This document shows positions 8,692-16,883 of a DNA stretch of 64,000 bases, one piece after another. The notes below the pieces were generated by a model. That model made no database searches, was not told where the DNA came from, and saw nothing but the letters and a program-made list of their open reading frames with translations. The DNA is taken from the NCBI GenBank assembly GCA_016788115.1, contig JAEURR010000005.1, positions 124,001 through 188,000 of the forward strand, given 5' to 3'. The position numbers and the translations under genes were made by a program. Origin of the DNA: Chthonomonas sp. Lineage in GTDB: Bacteria > Armatimonadota > Fimbriimonadia > Fimbriimonadales > Fimbriimonadaceae. Each line of letters starts with the position of its first letter. Position 1 is the first letter of the stretch.

Positions 8692-9621
8692 ATGAGCGAG
8701 CGGGTAGGATTCGACGCTGCACGTCGCGCCGAAAACGGGGCGCGCCTGTCGTTTGTGGTCACGGTCGTGGTCGTCGCCATCAAACTTGTCGGAGGATGGA
8801 TGTCCAACTCCGCGAGCGTCCTCGCCGAAGCGTTCCAGAGCAGCGTGGACGTCATCGCTTCGTTTGGCATCTGGCAGGCGATCCGAGTCGCAAGCCGCCC
8901 TGCCGACGACACCCACCCTTATGGCCATGGCAAAGCGGAAGTGCTCATGAGCGCCGCCCAACTCGTGCTCATCCTCGGTGCCTCGGGGTTCATCTTGCTC
9001 ATGGCTGTCCAGCGCCTCACGAACCCCGAGCCGCTCAGAGTCGACATTGGACTTCTCACGCTCGGAGTCACGGCATTGATCAACGTGGCGATTTCTGCAT
9101 ACCTGGCGCGGGTCGCAGCCCAGACGAGCTCTTCCGGGCTGCGGACCGAGGTGCTACACCTGCGGGGCGACCTCTTCTCCGTGATCGGTGTCCTGCTGGG
9201 TCTCGCTCTCGTCCGGCTCACCGGCGCTGCCTGGCTGGATCCCGTGGTTGCAATCGTCTTCACCCTCGTGGTCATCGTCGCCGCAATCCGTCAGATGATC
9301 TCGGTGATCCACACGCTCATGGACGGTGCGCTGCCGGACAACGAGATCCAGGCGATGGAGGCGGTCTTGCGCACCCATCCCGACGTGCGCGGGTTCCATA
9401 ACGTCCGAACGCGCGCGCTGGGCACTTCGCGCTACGTGGAACTGCACGTCCTGCTCGATGACGACCTAAGTTTCGTTCGCGCGCACGACATGGCCGAGCA
9501 CTTGGAAGCCGACCTCAGCGCTACCCTCGGTGGCGCGACCGTGAGCATCCACTACGAACCGTACGAAGCCGAGATGGCGCACCGCGCAGAAAAGCATGGA
9601 GACAAGAGATGGGGTGTGTGA
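8692..9621 (+). CDS. Cation diffusion facilitator (zinc/iron/manganese efflux)
   Basis: A 309-aa CDF transporter that exports divalent metal ions in exchange for protons. About five to six membrane segments occupy residues 15-205. The transport-site motif in helix 2 is degenerate in position, with S-N-S-A-S-V-L-A-E. The loop signature DTHPYGHGKAE follows near residue 75, and the second HxxxD motif (LHLRGD) is near 150. A cytoplasmic ferredoxin-like domain fills residues 210-300 and ends in a His-containing tail (HRAEKHGD). The start could be the ATG at 8692 or the ATG at 8680. The 3' end lies inside a perfect inverted repeat. Metal specificity cannot be read from the sequence. Confidence 0.9.
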   Translation: MSERVGFDAARRAENGARLSFVVTVVVVAIKLVGGWMSNSASVLAEAFQSSVDVIASFGIWQAIRVASRPADDTHPYGHGKAEVLMSAAQLVLILGASGFILLMAVQRLTNPEPLRVDIGLLTLGVTALINVAISAYLARVAAQTSSSGLRTEVLHLRGDLFSVIGVLLGLALVRLTGAAWLDPVVAIVFTLVVIVAAIRQMISVIHTLMDGALPDNEIQAMEAVLRTHPDVRGFHNVRTRALGTSRYVELHVLLDDDLSFVRAHDMAEHLEADLSATLGGATVSIHYEPYEAEMAHRAEKHGDKRWGV

Positions 9622-9643
9622 TCGCTGTGATCACACACCCCAT
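9609..9643. terminator. Perfect 15-bp inverted repeat, bidirectional terminator
   Basis: ATGGGGTGTGTGATC and its exact complement flank a 5-nt loop. The 5' arm includes the last codons and the stop of the cation efflux gene. It separates that gene from the convergent ribosomal protein genes. A strong T-run is absent on both sides. Confidence 0.65.
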
Positions 9644-9667
9644 CGAAAACGCTCCCGACTCGGTCGG

Positions 9668-9850
9668 TTAGTCTTTGTAACCAGGAAGTCGTCGGCCCTT
9701 GTAGTACCCTTCCGGCGTCGCGTGGTGGCGCAGGTGGAAAGGCTGACCGCCGACCTGCTTGTTCGCGGTGATTTCCGGAAGGTCGGTAGTGTAGTGCGTT
9801 CGGCGCTTGGCCGTTCGCTGCTGGCTAAATCGTCGTTTCGGGTTCGGCAT
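9668..9850 (-). CDS. rpmF: 50S ribosomal protein L32, zinc-free form
   Basis: A 60-aa protein starting MPNPKRRFSQQRTAKRRTHY, the conserved L32 N-terminus, and ending in the L32-type GYYKGRRLPGYKD. The region that in many bacteria carries four zinc-binding cysteines has none here (ITANKQVGGQPFHLRHHATPEG), so this is the cysteine-less form. A good Shine-Dalgarno (GAGGA, about 7 nt) precedes the ATG. It lies 23 nt after rpmG on the same strand and is probably co-transcribed with it. A bidirectional hairpin lies downstream. Confidence 0.95.
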   Translation of the reverse strand: MPNPKRRFSQQRTAKRRTHYTTDLPEITANKQVGGQPFHLRHHATPEGYYKGRRLPGYKD

Positions 9851-9873
9851 CGGGGGTCCTCAGAGTAATCCGC

Positions 9874-10041
9874 TTACTTCTTCTCGCGGTGCAGAGTCAT
9901 CTTGCGAAGGTTCGGGTTGAACTTCATGAGTTCCAACTTGTCCTTCGTGTTGACCTTATTCTTCGTGGTCGTGTAGTAATTCTTTCCGTCTTCCGTGCAT
10001 ACCAGCCGGATGATCTCGCGCTTTTCGCCTTTCTTTGCCAT
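9874..10041 (-). CDS. rpmG: 50S ribosomal protein L33, zinc-free form
   Basis: A 55-aa protein read from the sequence: it starts [19 protein letters not shown], continues [21 protein letters not shown] and ends [10 protein letters not shown]. This is the standard L33 architecture. It has a single cysteine (residue 15), not the two CxxC pairs of the zinc form. AAGGA lies about 12 nt before the ATG. It is the first gene of the rpmG-rpmF pair and has its own promoter at 10077-10106. Having both L32 and L33 in zinc-free form suits growth under zinc limitation; I cannot see from this window whether zinc-containing paralogs exist elsewhere. Confidence 0.95.
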   Translation of the reverse strand: MAKKGEKREIIRLVCTEDGKNYYTTTKNKVNTKDKLELMKFNPNLRKMTLHREKK

Positions 10042-10076
10042 GGTCGTTCTGGTCCTTAATTCGCTCGCGGCCCTCT

Positions 10077-10106
10077 ATGATAGCACCTTGGAGAACTCAA
10101 GTTCAA
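10077..10106 (-). promoter_or_regulatory. Promoter of rpmG-rpmF
   Basis: On the minus strand, TTGAAC (10101-10106) and TATCAT (10077-10082) are 18 nt apart. It sits between tRNA-Gln and rpmG, giving a leader of about 30 nt. Confidence 0.6.
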
Positions 10107-10135
10107 GGGTACCCACCGGAAAGCGTGAGATGATG

Positions 10136-10209
10136 TGGCTGCCGGACAAGGATTCGAACCTTGATTGACGGTACCAAAAACCGTTGTCCTGCCCTTAGAC
10201 GATCCGGCA
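10136..10209 (-). tRNA. tRNA-Gln (anticodon TTG)
   Basis: Folds into a full cloverleaf. The acceptor stem TGCCGGA pairs with TCCGGCA, the discriminator is G, and CCA is encoded. The anticodon stem ACGGT/ACCGT encloses TTTTGGT, giving anticodon TTG. The T arm contains GGTTCGAATCC. It lies 25 nt after the RNase E/G gene on the same strand and may be transcribed with it. Confidence 0.95.
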
Positions 10210-10234
10210 ACGGGCCAGATTATACTCGATCCCA

Positions 10235-12058
10235 CTAGGTTCCAGACTGCCGACTCACGAGCCCGGCCGAGGCCCCGCCGGACAGAATCACGTCCGCTAC
10301 GGCGAACGATCTGCGTAGGTCTTGCAGGCTCACTTTCACGCGGTGCCCTACGTAGCTGTTGCCATCAAGCAGCTCAATGTAATAACCGGTGTCGGTCCAG
10401 CCGATGACTTTGTTCAGATGCTCGAAGCTGCTGGAGCGCACGTTGCACTCCAATACCTGGGCGCGACGGTAACCCATGACGCTTCGGTCAAACTGCTCGA
10501 TGGTCCCCGAGGTGATCTCCCACTCGTCGAACTGGTAGTCGAAGTTCGCGCGGAGGTAGATCGCCCGGTTCAAGTCGTGCTCGAGTTCCTCGACGCTTTC
10601 GCCGTCCGCCCCGATCAGCGTCTCGACAACCGCTGGGTGGCACTCGATCAGGAACGCATTGCCCGGATCGGCCAGGCGTCGGCGCATCTCGCGCTCGATC
10701 CACAGCGAAACGGTCTCTTGTGACGGGATTCGGCCACGGCCCTGGCACGTAGGACAGAGCTCGGTGAGCGCTTCGGTAACCGATTCGCCCGTCCGCTTGC
10801 GCGTGATCTCGACCAGGCCCAAACTGCTGATGCGCCCGACTCGGGTGCGCGCCAAATCTCGGCTGAGACGCGAGGTGAAGTGGTCGAGGACCTGCTTCTT
10901 GTCTTCCGCCGACTCCATGTCGATGAAGTCGATGACGATGATGCCGCCCATGTCGCGCAATCGCAATTGGCGACAGACTTCTTCGGCCGCCTCCATGTTC
11001 GCCTTAAGGATCGTCTCGTTCAGCGAAGTCGATCCCACGAGTTTGCCCGTGTTCACGTCGATGGCGGTGAGCGCCTCCATCTCATCCACGACCAAGTACG
11101 CGCCCGACTTGAGCCACACCTTGTGCTGCAGCAGCCGGTCCACATCGCGCTCGATGTTGTACTTGTCGAAGATCGGAGTCTCTTCGTCGTAGAGGTCAAT
11201 CTTGTCTTTGAGCTTGGGCGCAACGACGCGCGCGACCAAGTGCACCTTCTCGTACTCGTCCGGATCGTCGATAATCAGGCGGTCGATCTCTTCGCCGAAG
11301 ACATCGCGGATGGTGCGGTAGAGCAGCGTCTGGTCGCGATGCACGCAGGCTGGAGCACGCTGACGCTTGGCCGACTGGAGCACCTGGCCCCAGAGCTGCT
11401 GCAAAAACTGAACGTCCGCGTGGAGCTCTTGCGCGGTGCGCGACTCGCACTCGGTCCGCAGAATCAGTCCGAACCCTGCAGGAAGGATCGCTTCGCCGAT
11501 CTTGCGCAGGCGCTCGCGCTCCGATCGATCTTCGATCTTCCGGCTCACGCCCACGTGGTTCCCTTCCGGCATCATCACGACGTAGCGGCCCGGTAGAGCG
11601 ACGCGCGTTGTGACGCGAGCACCCTTGGTGCCGCGCGGCCCCTTGGTGACCTGCACCATGATCTCTTGGCCCGGTTTGAGCAGGTCCTTGATCTTGCGAC
11701 GGCGCAGTTCCCCACGCTTGATGCTGGCGGGTGTATTGTCCGTTGCCGAATCTTCCGGCAGAATGTCGGCCACGTACAGGAAAGCATTGCGCTCCAAGCC
11801 GATATCGACGAACGCCGCATCCATGCCCGGAAGGACGTTTTGGACGATCCCCTTGAAGATAGAGCCGACGACGCGCTCTTCGCGCTCGACGCGGTACTCC
11901 TGGAGCTGTCCGTCCTCAAGCATCGCAATGCGCGTTTCGCGAGCGCTGCAATTGACAATGATTTCGGTTCGATTCACCCCGCGGGCGGGAGTCTTAAGGG
12001 GCGATGATTTAGTTCTAGAATTCGTTCTTCGTTGTGGTGATTTCAAGGCGCGCCTCAC
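10235..12058 (-). CDS. rng: Ribonuclease E/G family endoribonuclease
   Basis: Cleaves single-stranded RNA at AU-rich sites and matures rRNA and tRNA. The 607-aa protein carries an S1-like RNA-binding domain (VGSIFKGIVQNVLPGMDAAFVDIG, near residues 60-90), a long 5'-sensor/DNase I-like catalytic region with VVDEMEALTAIDVNTG and IIVIDFIDME (Mg-binding aspartates), and the zinc-link CPTCQGRGR near residue 440. The C-terminal 100 residues form an extra beta-rich domain (GYYIELLDGNSYVGHRVKVSL). The GTG at 12058 gives a basic 27-residue extension; the GTG at 11977 (VNRTEIIV) is where family homology begins and may be the real start. Its leader of about 110 nt contains a hairpin. Confidence 0.92.
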   Translation of the reverse strand: MRRALKSPQRRTNSRTKSSPLKTPARGVNRTEIIVNCSARETRIAMLEDGQLQEYRVEREERVVGSIFKGIVQNVLPGMDAAFVDIGLERNAFLYVADILPEDSATDNTPASIKRGELRRRKIKDLLKPGQEIMVQVTKGPRGTKGARVTTRVALPGRYVVMMPEGNHVGVSRKIEDRSERERLRKIGEAILPAGFGLILRTECESRTAQELHADVQFLQQLWGQVLQSAKRQRAPACVHRDQTLLYRTIRDVFGEEIDRLIIDDPDEYEKVHLVARVVAPKLKDKIDLYDEETPIFDKYNIERDVDRLLQHKVWLKSGAYLVVDEMEALTAIDVNTGKLVGSTSLNETILKANMEAAEEVCRQLRLRDMGGIIVIDFIDMESAEDKKQVLDHFTSRLSRDLARTRVGRISSLGLVEITRKRTGESVTEALTELCPTCQGRGRIPSQETVSLWIEREMRRRLADPGNAFLIECHPAVVETLIGADGESVEELEHDLNRAIYLRANFDYQFDEWEITSGTIEQFDRSVMGYRRAQVLECNVRSSSFEHLNKVIGWTDTGYYIELLDGNSYVGHRVKVSLQDLRRSFAVADVILSGGASAGLVSRQSGT

Positions 12059-12110
12059 TGTGCGGTCATCGTTGCCGGCGCGCGGCTGTTCACACTTCCA
12101 GGGGGCACTT

Positions 12111-12128
12111 CCGATTCACGGGAATCGG
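12111..12128. promoter_or_regulatory. Hairpin in the rng leader
   Basis: CCGATTC and GAATCGG form a 7-bp stem with a 4-nt loop (ACGG on the plus strand). It lies between the predicted rng start of transcription and the rng start codon. RNase E mRNAs autoregulate through leader hairpins in E. coli, so this is a candidate feedback element. Confidence 0.4.
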
Positions 12129-12173
12129 TGGCCCGCACCCTTTACGTGAGTACAGGTTCCGGCAATGCATGAG

Positions 12174-12201
12174 AGTATACCTACCAGTACACCGGATCCA
12201 A
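12174..12201 (-). promoter_or_regulatory. Promoter of rng
   Basis: On the minus strand TTGGAT (12196-12201) and TATACT (12174-12179) are separated by 16 nt. Transcription would begin near 12168, giving a leader of about 110 nt. Confidence 0.55.
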
Positions 12202-12203
12202 GC

Positions 12204-12209
12204 TAAAAT
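12204..12209 (+). promoter_or_regulatory. -10 box for leaderless MFS gene
   Basis: TAAAAT ends 5 nt before the ATG of the MFS transporter gene, which has no Shine-Dalgarno. It overlaps the -35 side of the divergent rng promoter. Confidence 0.5.
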
Positions 12210-12214
12210 GTCGC

Positions 12215-13480
12215 ATGCCCTCCCGCGCGAAGCTCTGGCCGATCTACTTGACGGTCTTCATCGATCTACTGAGCTTCGGGCTGGTCATCCCGGACATTCA
12301 GCTTCGCGGCCAACAGCTGGTCCAAGCGAGCTGGATGGTGGGGTGGATGATCGCCGCCTACAGCGCCGCCCAACTGCTCTTCTCCCCGCTTTTAGGCCGT
12401 CTTAGCGACCAGCGAGGTCGCCGCCTGATCCTTTTGATCACCAGCGCACTCAGTTGCGCTTCCATGGCGGTCTACGCATTCGCTGACAACGCAAACATGA
12501 TGCTCCTTGCGCGGATCATCGGGGGGCTCGGCGCGGCCAACCTCGGGGTCGCGTTCGCCTACGTTGCCGACGTAACAAAGCCGGAAGAACGTGCCCAGGC
12601 GATGGGCGGAATCGGTGCAGCGTTTGGCGTCGGTTTCATCATCGGACCCGCGGCCGGGGCCGCGCTCGCAAGCCTTGATCACCGCGCTTACCTGATGGCG
12701 AACGATCTCCCCGTTACGGCGGAGAACCTGCGCACACTCGCATTCCACGGCAAGCCGCTCATCATGGGGCTCACGGCCTCGTTCTTGTCGCTCGTGAACT
12801 TCGTCTTTATCTGGACTAGCGTGCCCGAGCCTGAAAGCCGCGGCGCGAAGGCAAGTGGCGGCATGGACATGGCCTCGCTCCGCAAGGCGCTCTCGACCCA
12901 GGGTCTCGGCCACTTGCTCATCCTCTTCTTCGCGGCGGGATTCTCGTTCTCGAACCTGGAGAGCACCTACTTCCGGCTCGTGGATGCCCGGTTCGGGCTC
13001 AGCCAGCAGCAAGGAACGATCATGCTCGTGGCCGTAGGAGTCGCCACTGCCTTCATGCAGGGCTACCTCATCCGCAAGCTTTTGAGGCGGTACCCCCAGG
13101 AGCAGCTCCTGCGCGTCTCGTACCTGTTGCAAGCACCGCTGCTCTTGGCGATCCCATTCGCACTGCCGTGGGCCCCCGCGCTCTTGGGTGCCGTCTCGCT
13201 TGGCCTGGCCACTGGCATGGCTCAGCCCGTGCTCAGCAGTCTCATCAGTAGTTCGGCACCGCTTGATATGCAGGGCGGTGTGTTCGGAATCACTCAAGGG
13301 CTAGGCGCTCTTGCGCGCATCCTCGGCCCCGCGCTCGGCAATTGGCTCTTTGGGTTTTCGCCGGTGGCACCCTACGTGGCCGCTGCGGTGATGATGCTGG
13401 TACCAGTGCTCCTCGCATTCCGATTCAAGCAACCGGCTGCTGGCGCAGAGCCCTCGGAAGCGCTCGTCATCGGCCACTAA
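12215..13480 (+). CDS. MFS transporter, TetA-like
   Basis: A 421-aa major facilitator with 12 predicted membrane segments. The N-terminal half has F-I-D-L-L-S-F-G-L-V-I-P, typical of the DHA1/TetA group of drug/proton antiporters. The loop 2-3 motif A is GRLSDQRGRR (near residue 60). A central cytoplasmic loop (ESRGAKASGGMDMASLRKAL) divides the halves, and motif C-like GPAAGAAL lies near residue 148. The substrate cannot be predicted. The ATG is preceded by TAAAAT at leaderless spacing. Its TAA overlaps the TAG of the convergent lipoprotein gene in the shared tetranucleotide CTAA. Confidence 0.88.
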   Translation: MPSRAKLWPIYLTVFIDLLSFGLVIPDIQLRGQQLVQASWMVGWMIAAYSAAQLLFSPLLGRLSDQRGRRLILLITSALSCASMAVYAFADNANMMLLARIIGGLGAANLGVAFAYVADVTKPEERAQAMGGIGAAFGVGFIIGPAAGAALASLDHRAYLMANDLPVTAENLRTLAFHGKPLIMGLTASFLSLVNFVFIWTSVPEPESRGAKASGGMDMASLRKALSTQGLGHLLILFFAAGFSFSNLESTYFRLVDARFGLSQQQGTIMLVAVGVATAFMQGYLIRKLLRRYPQEQLLRVSYLLQAPLLLAIPFALPWAPALLGAVSLGLATGMAQPVLSSLISSSAPLDMQGGVFGITQGLGALARILGPALGNWLFGFSPVAPYVAAAVMMLVPVLLAFRFKQPAAGAEPSEALVIGH

Positions 13481-14370
13481 GGGGTCGAGACGGTGAACTT
13501 CGAGCGATCGACACCCTTGTTGAAGCTCCAGCGCAAGTTCCACTGGACGTTCCACGGTCGTCCCTGGGCGTCCAAATCGGACACCTTGAGCGTGATCGGC
13601 AGTTTCCGGTTCCCATCGAATCGGAACTCCCACATGACGTTCGGGTTCTTTCGGTCCGTCGCGACGACGCGCACGAACTCCATCGAACGTCCGTCGTTCT
13701 TCACTGTCTGCCGCTCAAATGTACTCTGCATCGGACCGGTCGGATCAAACAGCGTCGTCCAGAGCGGAGCCCAAACCGGCTGGCCCGTAGCCCAGTTCGT
13801 GGTGACAAACCGTGTTAATCCCTGCTTCCAACCCTTGAGCAGGTCCGCATTCCCCGGCATTTCCAGCGACCCCACAGTGGGTTTGCCGTCGGCGACCCAC
13901 ATCCTCTTGCCAGCGGACGAGATCATGGCGCGAGTCTGTGTCGGGTCCGTTATCTCCTGAAACTCAAGGTGGTAGTTCTTGCTGTCGCCGTAGTTGAAGT
14001 AGGCCGTGATGTTCCCTTTCCCCTGAGCCGTATCCACGAATAGGTCCCCTTCGCCGTAAAGGTTGGAGGCATCCGGAACAGCGGCATCGGCAGAATTGGC
14101 GAACACCTTCCAATCGCTGACCGGAGCGGGTTTCCACCCCCCAGTCCCTGGCTTTGTGACCTCGTAAGGCCGCTCTTGCGGTGTGGTCGAGGGCTTCGGA
14201 CCTTGCGGAGTCGAAGGCGTCTGCGGTGTTCCTGGCTTTGTCGCAGTCGCCCCTGCGGTCGAAGCCGTCTGCGGAGCCGCTGGCATCGGTGCGTCCTTCG
14301 CAGACTGACACCCCACCACGACCAGCGCAATGGGCAACGCAAGAATTAGGAGGCGACGCATCGAACTCAT
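13477..14370 (-). CDS. Lipoprotein with beta-rich LolA-like region
   Basis: A 297-aa lipoprotein. The signal peptide ends in the lipobox V-V-G-C (Cys21). A Pro/Thr/Ala-rich linker (about 25-70) leads to a beta-rich domain with pairs such as LFVDTAQGKGNITAYFNYGD and MWEFRFDGNRKLPITLKVSDL. That alternation of amphipathic strands recalls LolA/LolB or outer-membrane lipoprotein-sorting folds, but I cannot confirm membership. Its ATG overlaps the stop of the GH57 gene (ATGA), so the two are translationally coupled. At the 3' end it shares its stop region with the convergent MFS gene. The substrate and partners are unknown. Confidence 0.72.
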   Translation of the reverse strand: MSSMRRLLILALPIALVVVGCQSAKDAPMPAAPQTASTAGATATKPGTPQTPSTPQGPKPSTTPQERPYEVTKPGTGGWKPAPVSDWKVFANSADAAVPDASNLYGEGDLFVDTAQGKGNITAYFNYGDSKNYHLEFQEITDPTQTRAMISSAGKRMWVADGKPTVGSLEMPGNADLLKGWKQGLTRFVTTNWATGQPVWAPLWTTLFDPTGPMQSTFERQTVKNDGRSMEFVRVVATDRKNPNVMWEFRFDGNRKLPITLKVSDLDAQGRPWNVQWNLRWSFNKGVDRSKFTVSTP

Positions 14371-16073
14371 AACGCTCCGGAAGGCATGATGGGTCGATCA
14401 AGTTTGGCCCACATGCTCAAATCGATCTCCGGGAACGGAGCGTCCTTGCGCTGGCAGTCTTCAAAGAATTCCCGATCGGCAGCGCTCGGCGGCGTACCGA
14501 AATGGGCTCGTTCGGCGATTTCCGCGAGCTTGAAGAACCGCTCGATGTGATCATCGAACCGAATCTCAGCATAGTCACGGGCAGCAAAGGTTGAGATCAA
14601 GAATTGCCAGTCACTGGCTTCGGCAAGCAACAATTCGCGCGCACACTGCTCAACGATCTCCTTCGCAGGACCGGTTGCGTAGTTGCGCGCCATTTGCACC
14701 ATCTTTCGCTCTGCTGGGTAGAGCTTCTCCCAGGTCCAGACGTTGCCATCATTGAGCCAAATATAGTGGTAGCCGCCTTCGCCCCACGACCCTTCGGGCA
14801 GGTGGATGCTGTGCCGTGGAGGCTCGATGTCGAGCATGTCCCCGCCGGAAACCGAATCCAAGTCGGGGTCGTGGTGGATGCGACGCCCGACTTCGTACAA
14901 GAACTCGGGACCCTCGAACCACCAGTGGCCGAAGAGCTCGGTGTCGTACATCGCCACCAGACAACCCGTGCGATTCGCTTGGCCTTTGTAGTGGGCGAGC
15001 GTACTCTTCATGGTGTTCACGAAGTCCTCGGCATGCTGCGGGATATTCTCGAATGCGTCCCACGGGTTGTACGGCTGCTTCGCCCCGAGATCGGCCTTGT
15101 TCTCGCTGATGCGCCAGTAGCGCAGACGGCCCGGGTACAGCTGCTTGTGGAATTCGAGGTAGTCCGGATCGCCAGGGTAACCGACGTCGCCCGACCACAC
15201 TTTCACCGTCGTTTCCGGATCGCGCGCGAAGCACACGACGCCGTTCTCCAGTGCGTAGTGCTCGTACTCGCTGCGGAATTCGCTCGGCGGCGAGAACATC
15301 TTCTTGCTGCGCGCGAACATCTCGGCTAGCTGCGGGAAGTTGGCGGCATAAGTACCCAACGGCTCGCCCCCGCGGATCATGTGCGAATCCACGAAGAAGT
15401 ACTCAACACCGTTTTCTTCAAGGAACTGCTCGACGCCCTTTCGCGGCCACGGAGCGTCATCCCCAACCGGCGCTTTCCAGTCGTACATGGGTCGGTAGGC
15501 GCACTCGGGCAGCCAGATCCCGCGCGGCTGTCGGCCAAACCGCTTCTTGTAGTTCTCGACACCAAGCTTGATTTGCACTTGCACGCTCTCGTCAGTCCCG
15601 AGTAGCGCAGAGTAGCCGTGCGTCGCCCCGCAGGTAATGATCTCGATGCAACCCTCGTCTTGGAAGAACCTGAAGGCATCGCAGATGCTTCGTCCCCATT
15701 GGTGCTTAAACGAGACCAGGGCCCGCGTGTAGTACCGCTGCCACATGGCGGCGACCCCTTCCATCCACATCGGCCCCTGCGCCCGGAAGTTCTTCTGATC
15801 GCTGAGCGCCCAGTCGATCTTCTCTTGGCAGTAATCCTCAAACCCGGCCTTGAAGCTGGGGTCGTCCAACTGCTCGGCAAGGATTGGGGTCATGTTGATC
15901 GTCCAGCGCGGACGGATCCCCTCGTTGCGTAGCCGGTCGAGCGCATCGAGAATGGGCAAGTAGCACTCAGCCGCGCTCTCGTTCAGCCAGTCTGTGCCGT
16001 GCGGCGACTTGCCGTGCGATAGGACATAAGGCATGTGAGAGTGCAGGCAAAGGAGGAATCGACCGACGGCCAT
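14367..16073 (-). CDS. GH57 family 1,4-alpha-glucan branching enzyme
   Basis: A 568-aa glycoside hydrolase of family 57, the type that forms alpha-1,6 branches in glycogen-like glucans. The N-terminal strand FLLCLHSHMPYV contains the conserved H-x-H. The catalytic nucleophile is Glu190 in IWLPECAYRP and the acid/base is Asp377 in YDTELFGHWWFEG. The C-terminal helical domain common to branching enzymes follows (about 430-560). There is no signal peptide, so it acts in the cytoplasm on stored glucan. A TACAAT box 7 nt upstream of the ATG suggests a leaderless mRNA. It is the first gene of an operon with the downstream lipoprotein. An alpha-amylase of the same family is the alternative. Confidence 0.9.
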   Translation of the reverse strand: MAVGRFLLCLHSHMPYVLSHGKSPHGTDWLNESAAECYLPILDALDRLRNEGIRPRWTINMTPILAEQLDDPSFKAGFEDYCQEKIDWALSDQKNFRAQGPMWMEGVAAMWQRYYTRALVSFKHQWGRSICDAFRFFQDEGCIEIITCGATHGYSALLGTDESVQVQIKLGVENYKKRFGRQPRGIWLPECAYRPMYDWKAPVGDDAPWPRKGVEQFLEENGVEYFFVDSHMIRGGEPLGTYAANFPQLAEMFARSKKMFSPPSEFRSEYEHYALENGVVCFARDPETTVKVWSGDVGYPGDPDYLEFHKQLYPGRLRYWRISENKADLGAKQPYNPWDAFENIPQHAEDFVNTMKSTLAHYKGQANRTGCLVAMYDTELFGHWWFEGPEFLYEVGRRIHHDPDLDSVSGGDMLDIEPPRHSIHLPEGSWGEGGYHYIWLNDGNVWTWEKLYPAERKMVQMARNYATGPAKEIVEQCARELLLAEASDWQFLISTFAARDYAEIRFDDHIERFFKLAEIAERAHFGTPPSAADREFFEDCQRKDAPFPEIDLSMWAKLDRPIMPSGAL

Positions 16074-16080
16074 TGGCGCT

Positions 16081-16086
16081 ATTGTA
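16081..16086 (-). promoter_or_regulatory. -10 box for leaderless GH57 gene
   Basis: TACAAT on the minus strand ends 7 nt before the ATG at 16073. Although GGAGG-like bases occur inside the gene, none precedes the start. Confidence 0.45.
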
Positions 16087-16117
16087 CCGATCCGCGCCTC
16101 AGGTTCGAGAGTCTGAA

Positions 16118-16819
16118 CTAGCTCTTCTTGCGCAGCTTGGCGGCGTACTTCTCTCGAAACTTGCGGACCTTAGGCTCGATCACGACGCTGCAGTAGCCCG
16201 AGTTCATCTTCATGCGCTCCATGGTGCCTGCCTTCTCGAACTTCTCGAAGTAGTTCTGGTGGTACGCCTCCGCCGTCGCATAGTTCTTCAGCGGTTCCAG
16301 GGTCGTGACAATCGGGTCGCGCCAAATCTTCTCCCTCTCGATGTCCGCTTTCACTTTCTCCGCCAGCGCCTTGGTTTCCGGGTCAGCGTAGAACACCACA
16401 CTTCGGTACTGGGTGCCCGAGTCACCGCCCTGCCGGTTCAATGTGGTCGGATCGTGCACGGTGAAGAAGATGTGCAACAGATCGTCGGCGGTAATGAGCT
16501 TTGGATCGTAGGTGATCTTGATGACTTCTGCGTGGCCGGTCTGACCTGAGCAAACCTCTTCGTAGGTGGGGTTCGGGTTCTCTCCACCGGCGTAGCCGCT
16601 CTCCACGCTGCTCACCCCGATCAAGTCTTCGAAGATGGCTTCGACACACCAGAAGCAACCTGCGCCAAGAACCAACTCCTTTGCGTTGGCTGGCTTCTGC
16701 GCCGGCGGAGTCGTCTTTTCGGTGGGGGAGGAGTTCGCTTGATTCGACATGAGCATGCATCCGCACAGCGCGACCGCCGCCAGGATGCCAGAGGGAGCCC
16801 AAGACAGTCGTCGGTTCAT
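16118..16819 (-). CDS. msrA: Lipoprotein peptide-methionine (S)-S-oxide reductase
   Basis: Reduces methionine-S-sulfoxide in oxidised proteins. This 233-aa form carries a lipoprotein signal (lipobox L-C-G-C, Cys21), so it is a periplasmic or surface enzyme, not the usual cytoplasmic one. A Ser/Thr/Pro/Lys linker leads to the MsrA domain from about residue 47. The active site is G-A-G-C-F-W-C with Cys55 catalytic, and YRSVVFY, the Glu and Tyr of the pocket, are present. The C-terminus has a resolving-type cysteine (SGYCSVVIEPK) and a basic tail. It diverges from the secreted hydrolase-like gene at 16884, with 64 nt between the two starts. Confidence 0.94.
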   Translation of the reverse strand: MNRRLSWAPSGILAAVALCGCMLMSNQANSSPTEKTTPPAQKPANAKELVLGAGCFWCVEAIFEDLIGVSSVESGYAGGENPNPTYEEVCSGQTGHAEVIKITYDPKLITADDLLHIFFTVHDPTTLNRQGGDSGTQYRSVVFYADPETKALAEKVKADIEREKIWRDPIVTTLEPLKNYATAEAYHQNYFEKFEKAGTMERMKMNSGYCSVVIEPKVRKFREKYAAKLRKKS

Positions 16820-16871
16820 GAAATCTGCTACGACCGCTGTGCAAATTGCGTTCCAAACCGCCGCTGATCCC

Positions 16872-16877
16872 TATAAT
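16872..16877 (+). promoter_or_regulatory. Consensus TATAAT for leaderless gene at 16884
   Basis: A perfect TATAAT ends 6 nt before the ATG at 16884. This is one of the clearest leaderless arrangements in the window. Confidence 0.6.
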
Positions 16878-16883
16878 GAGGGC

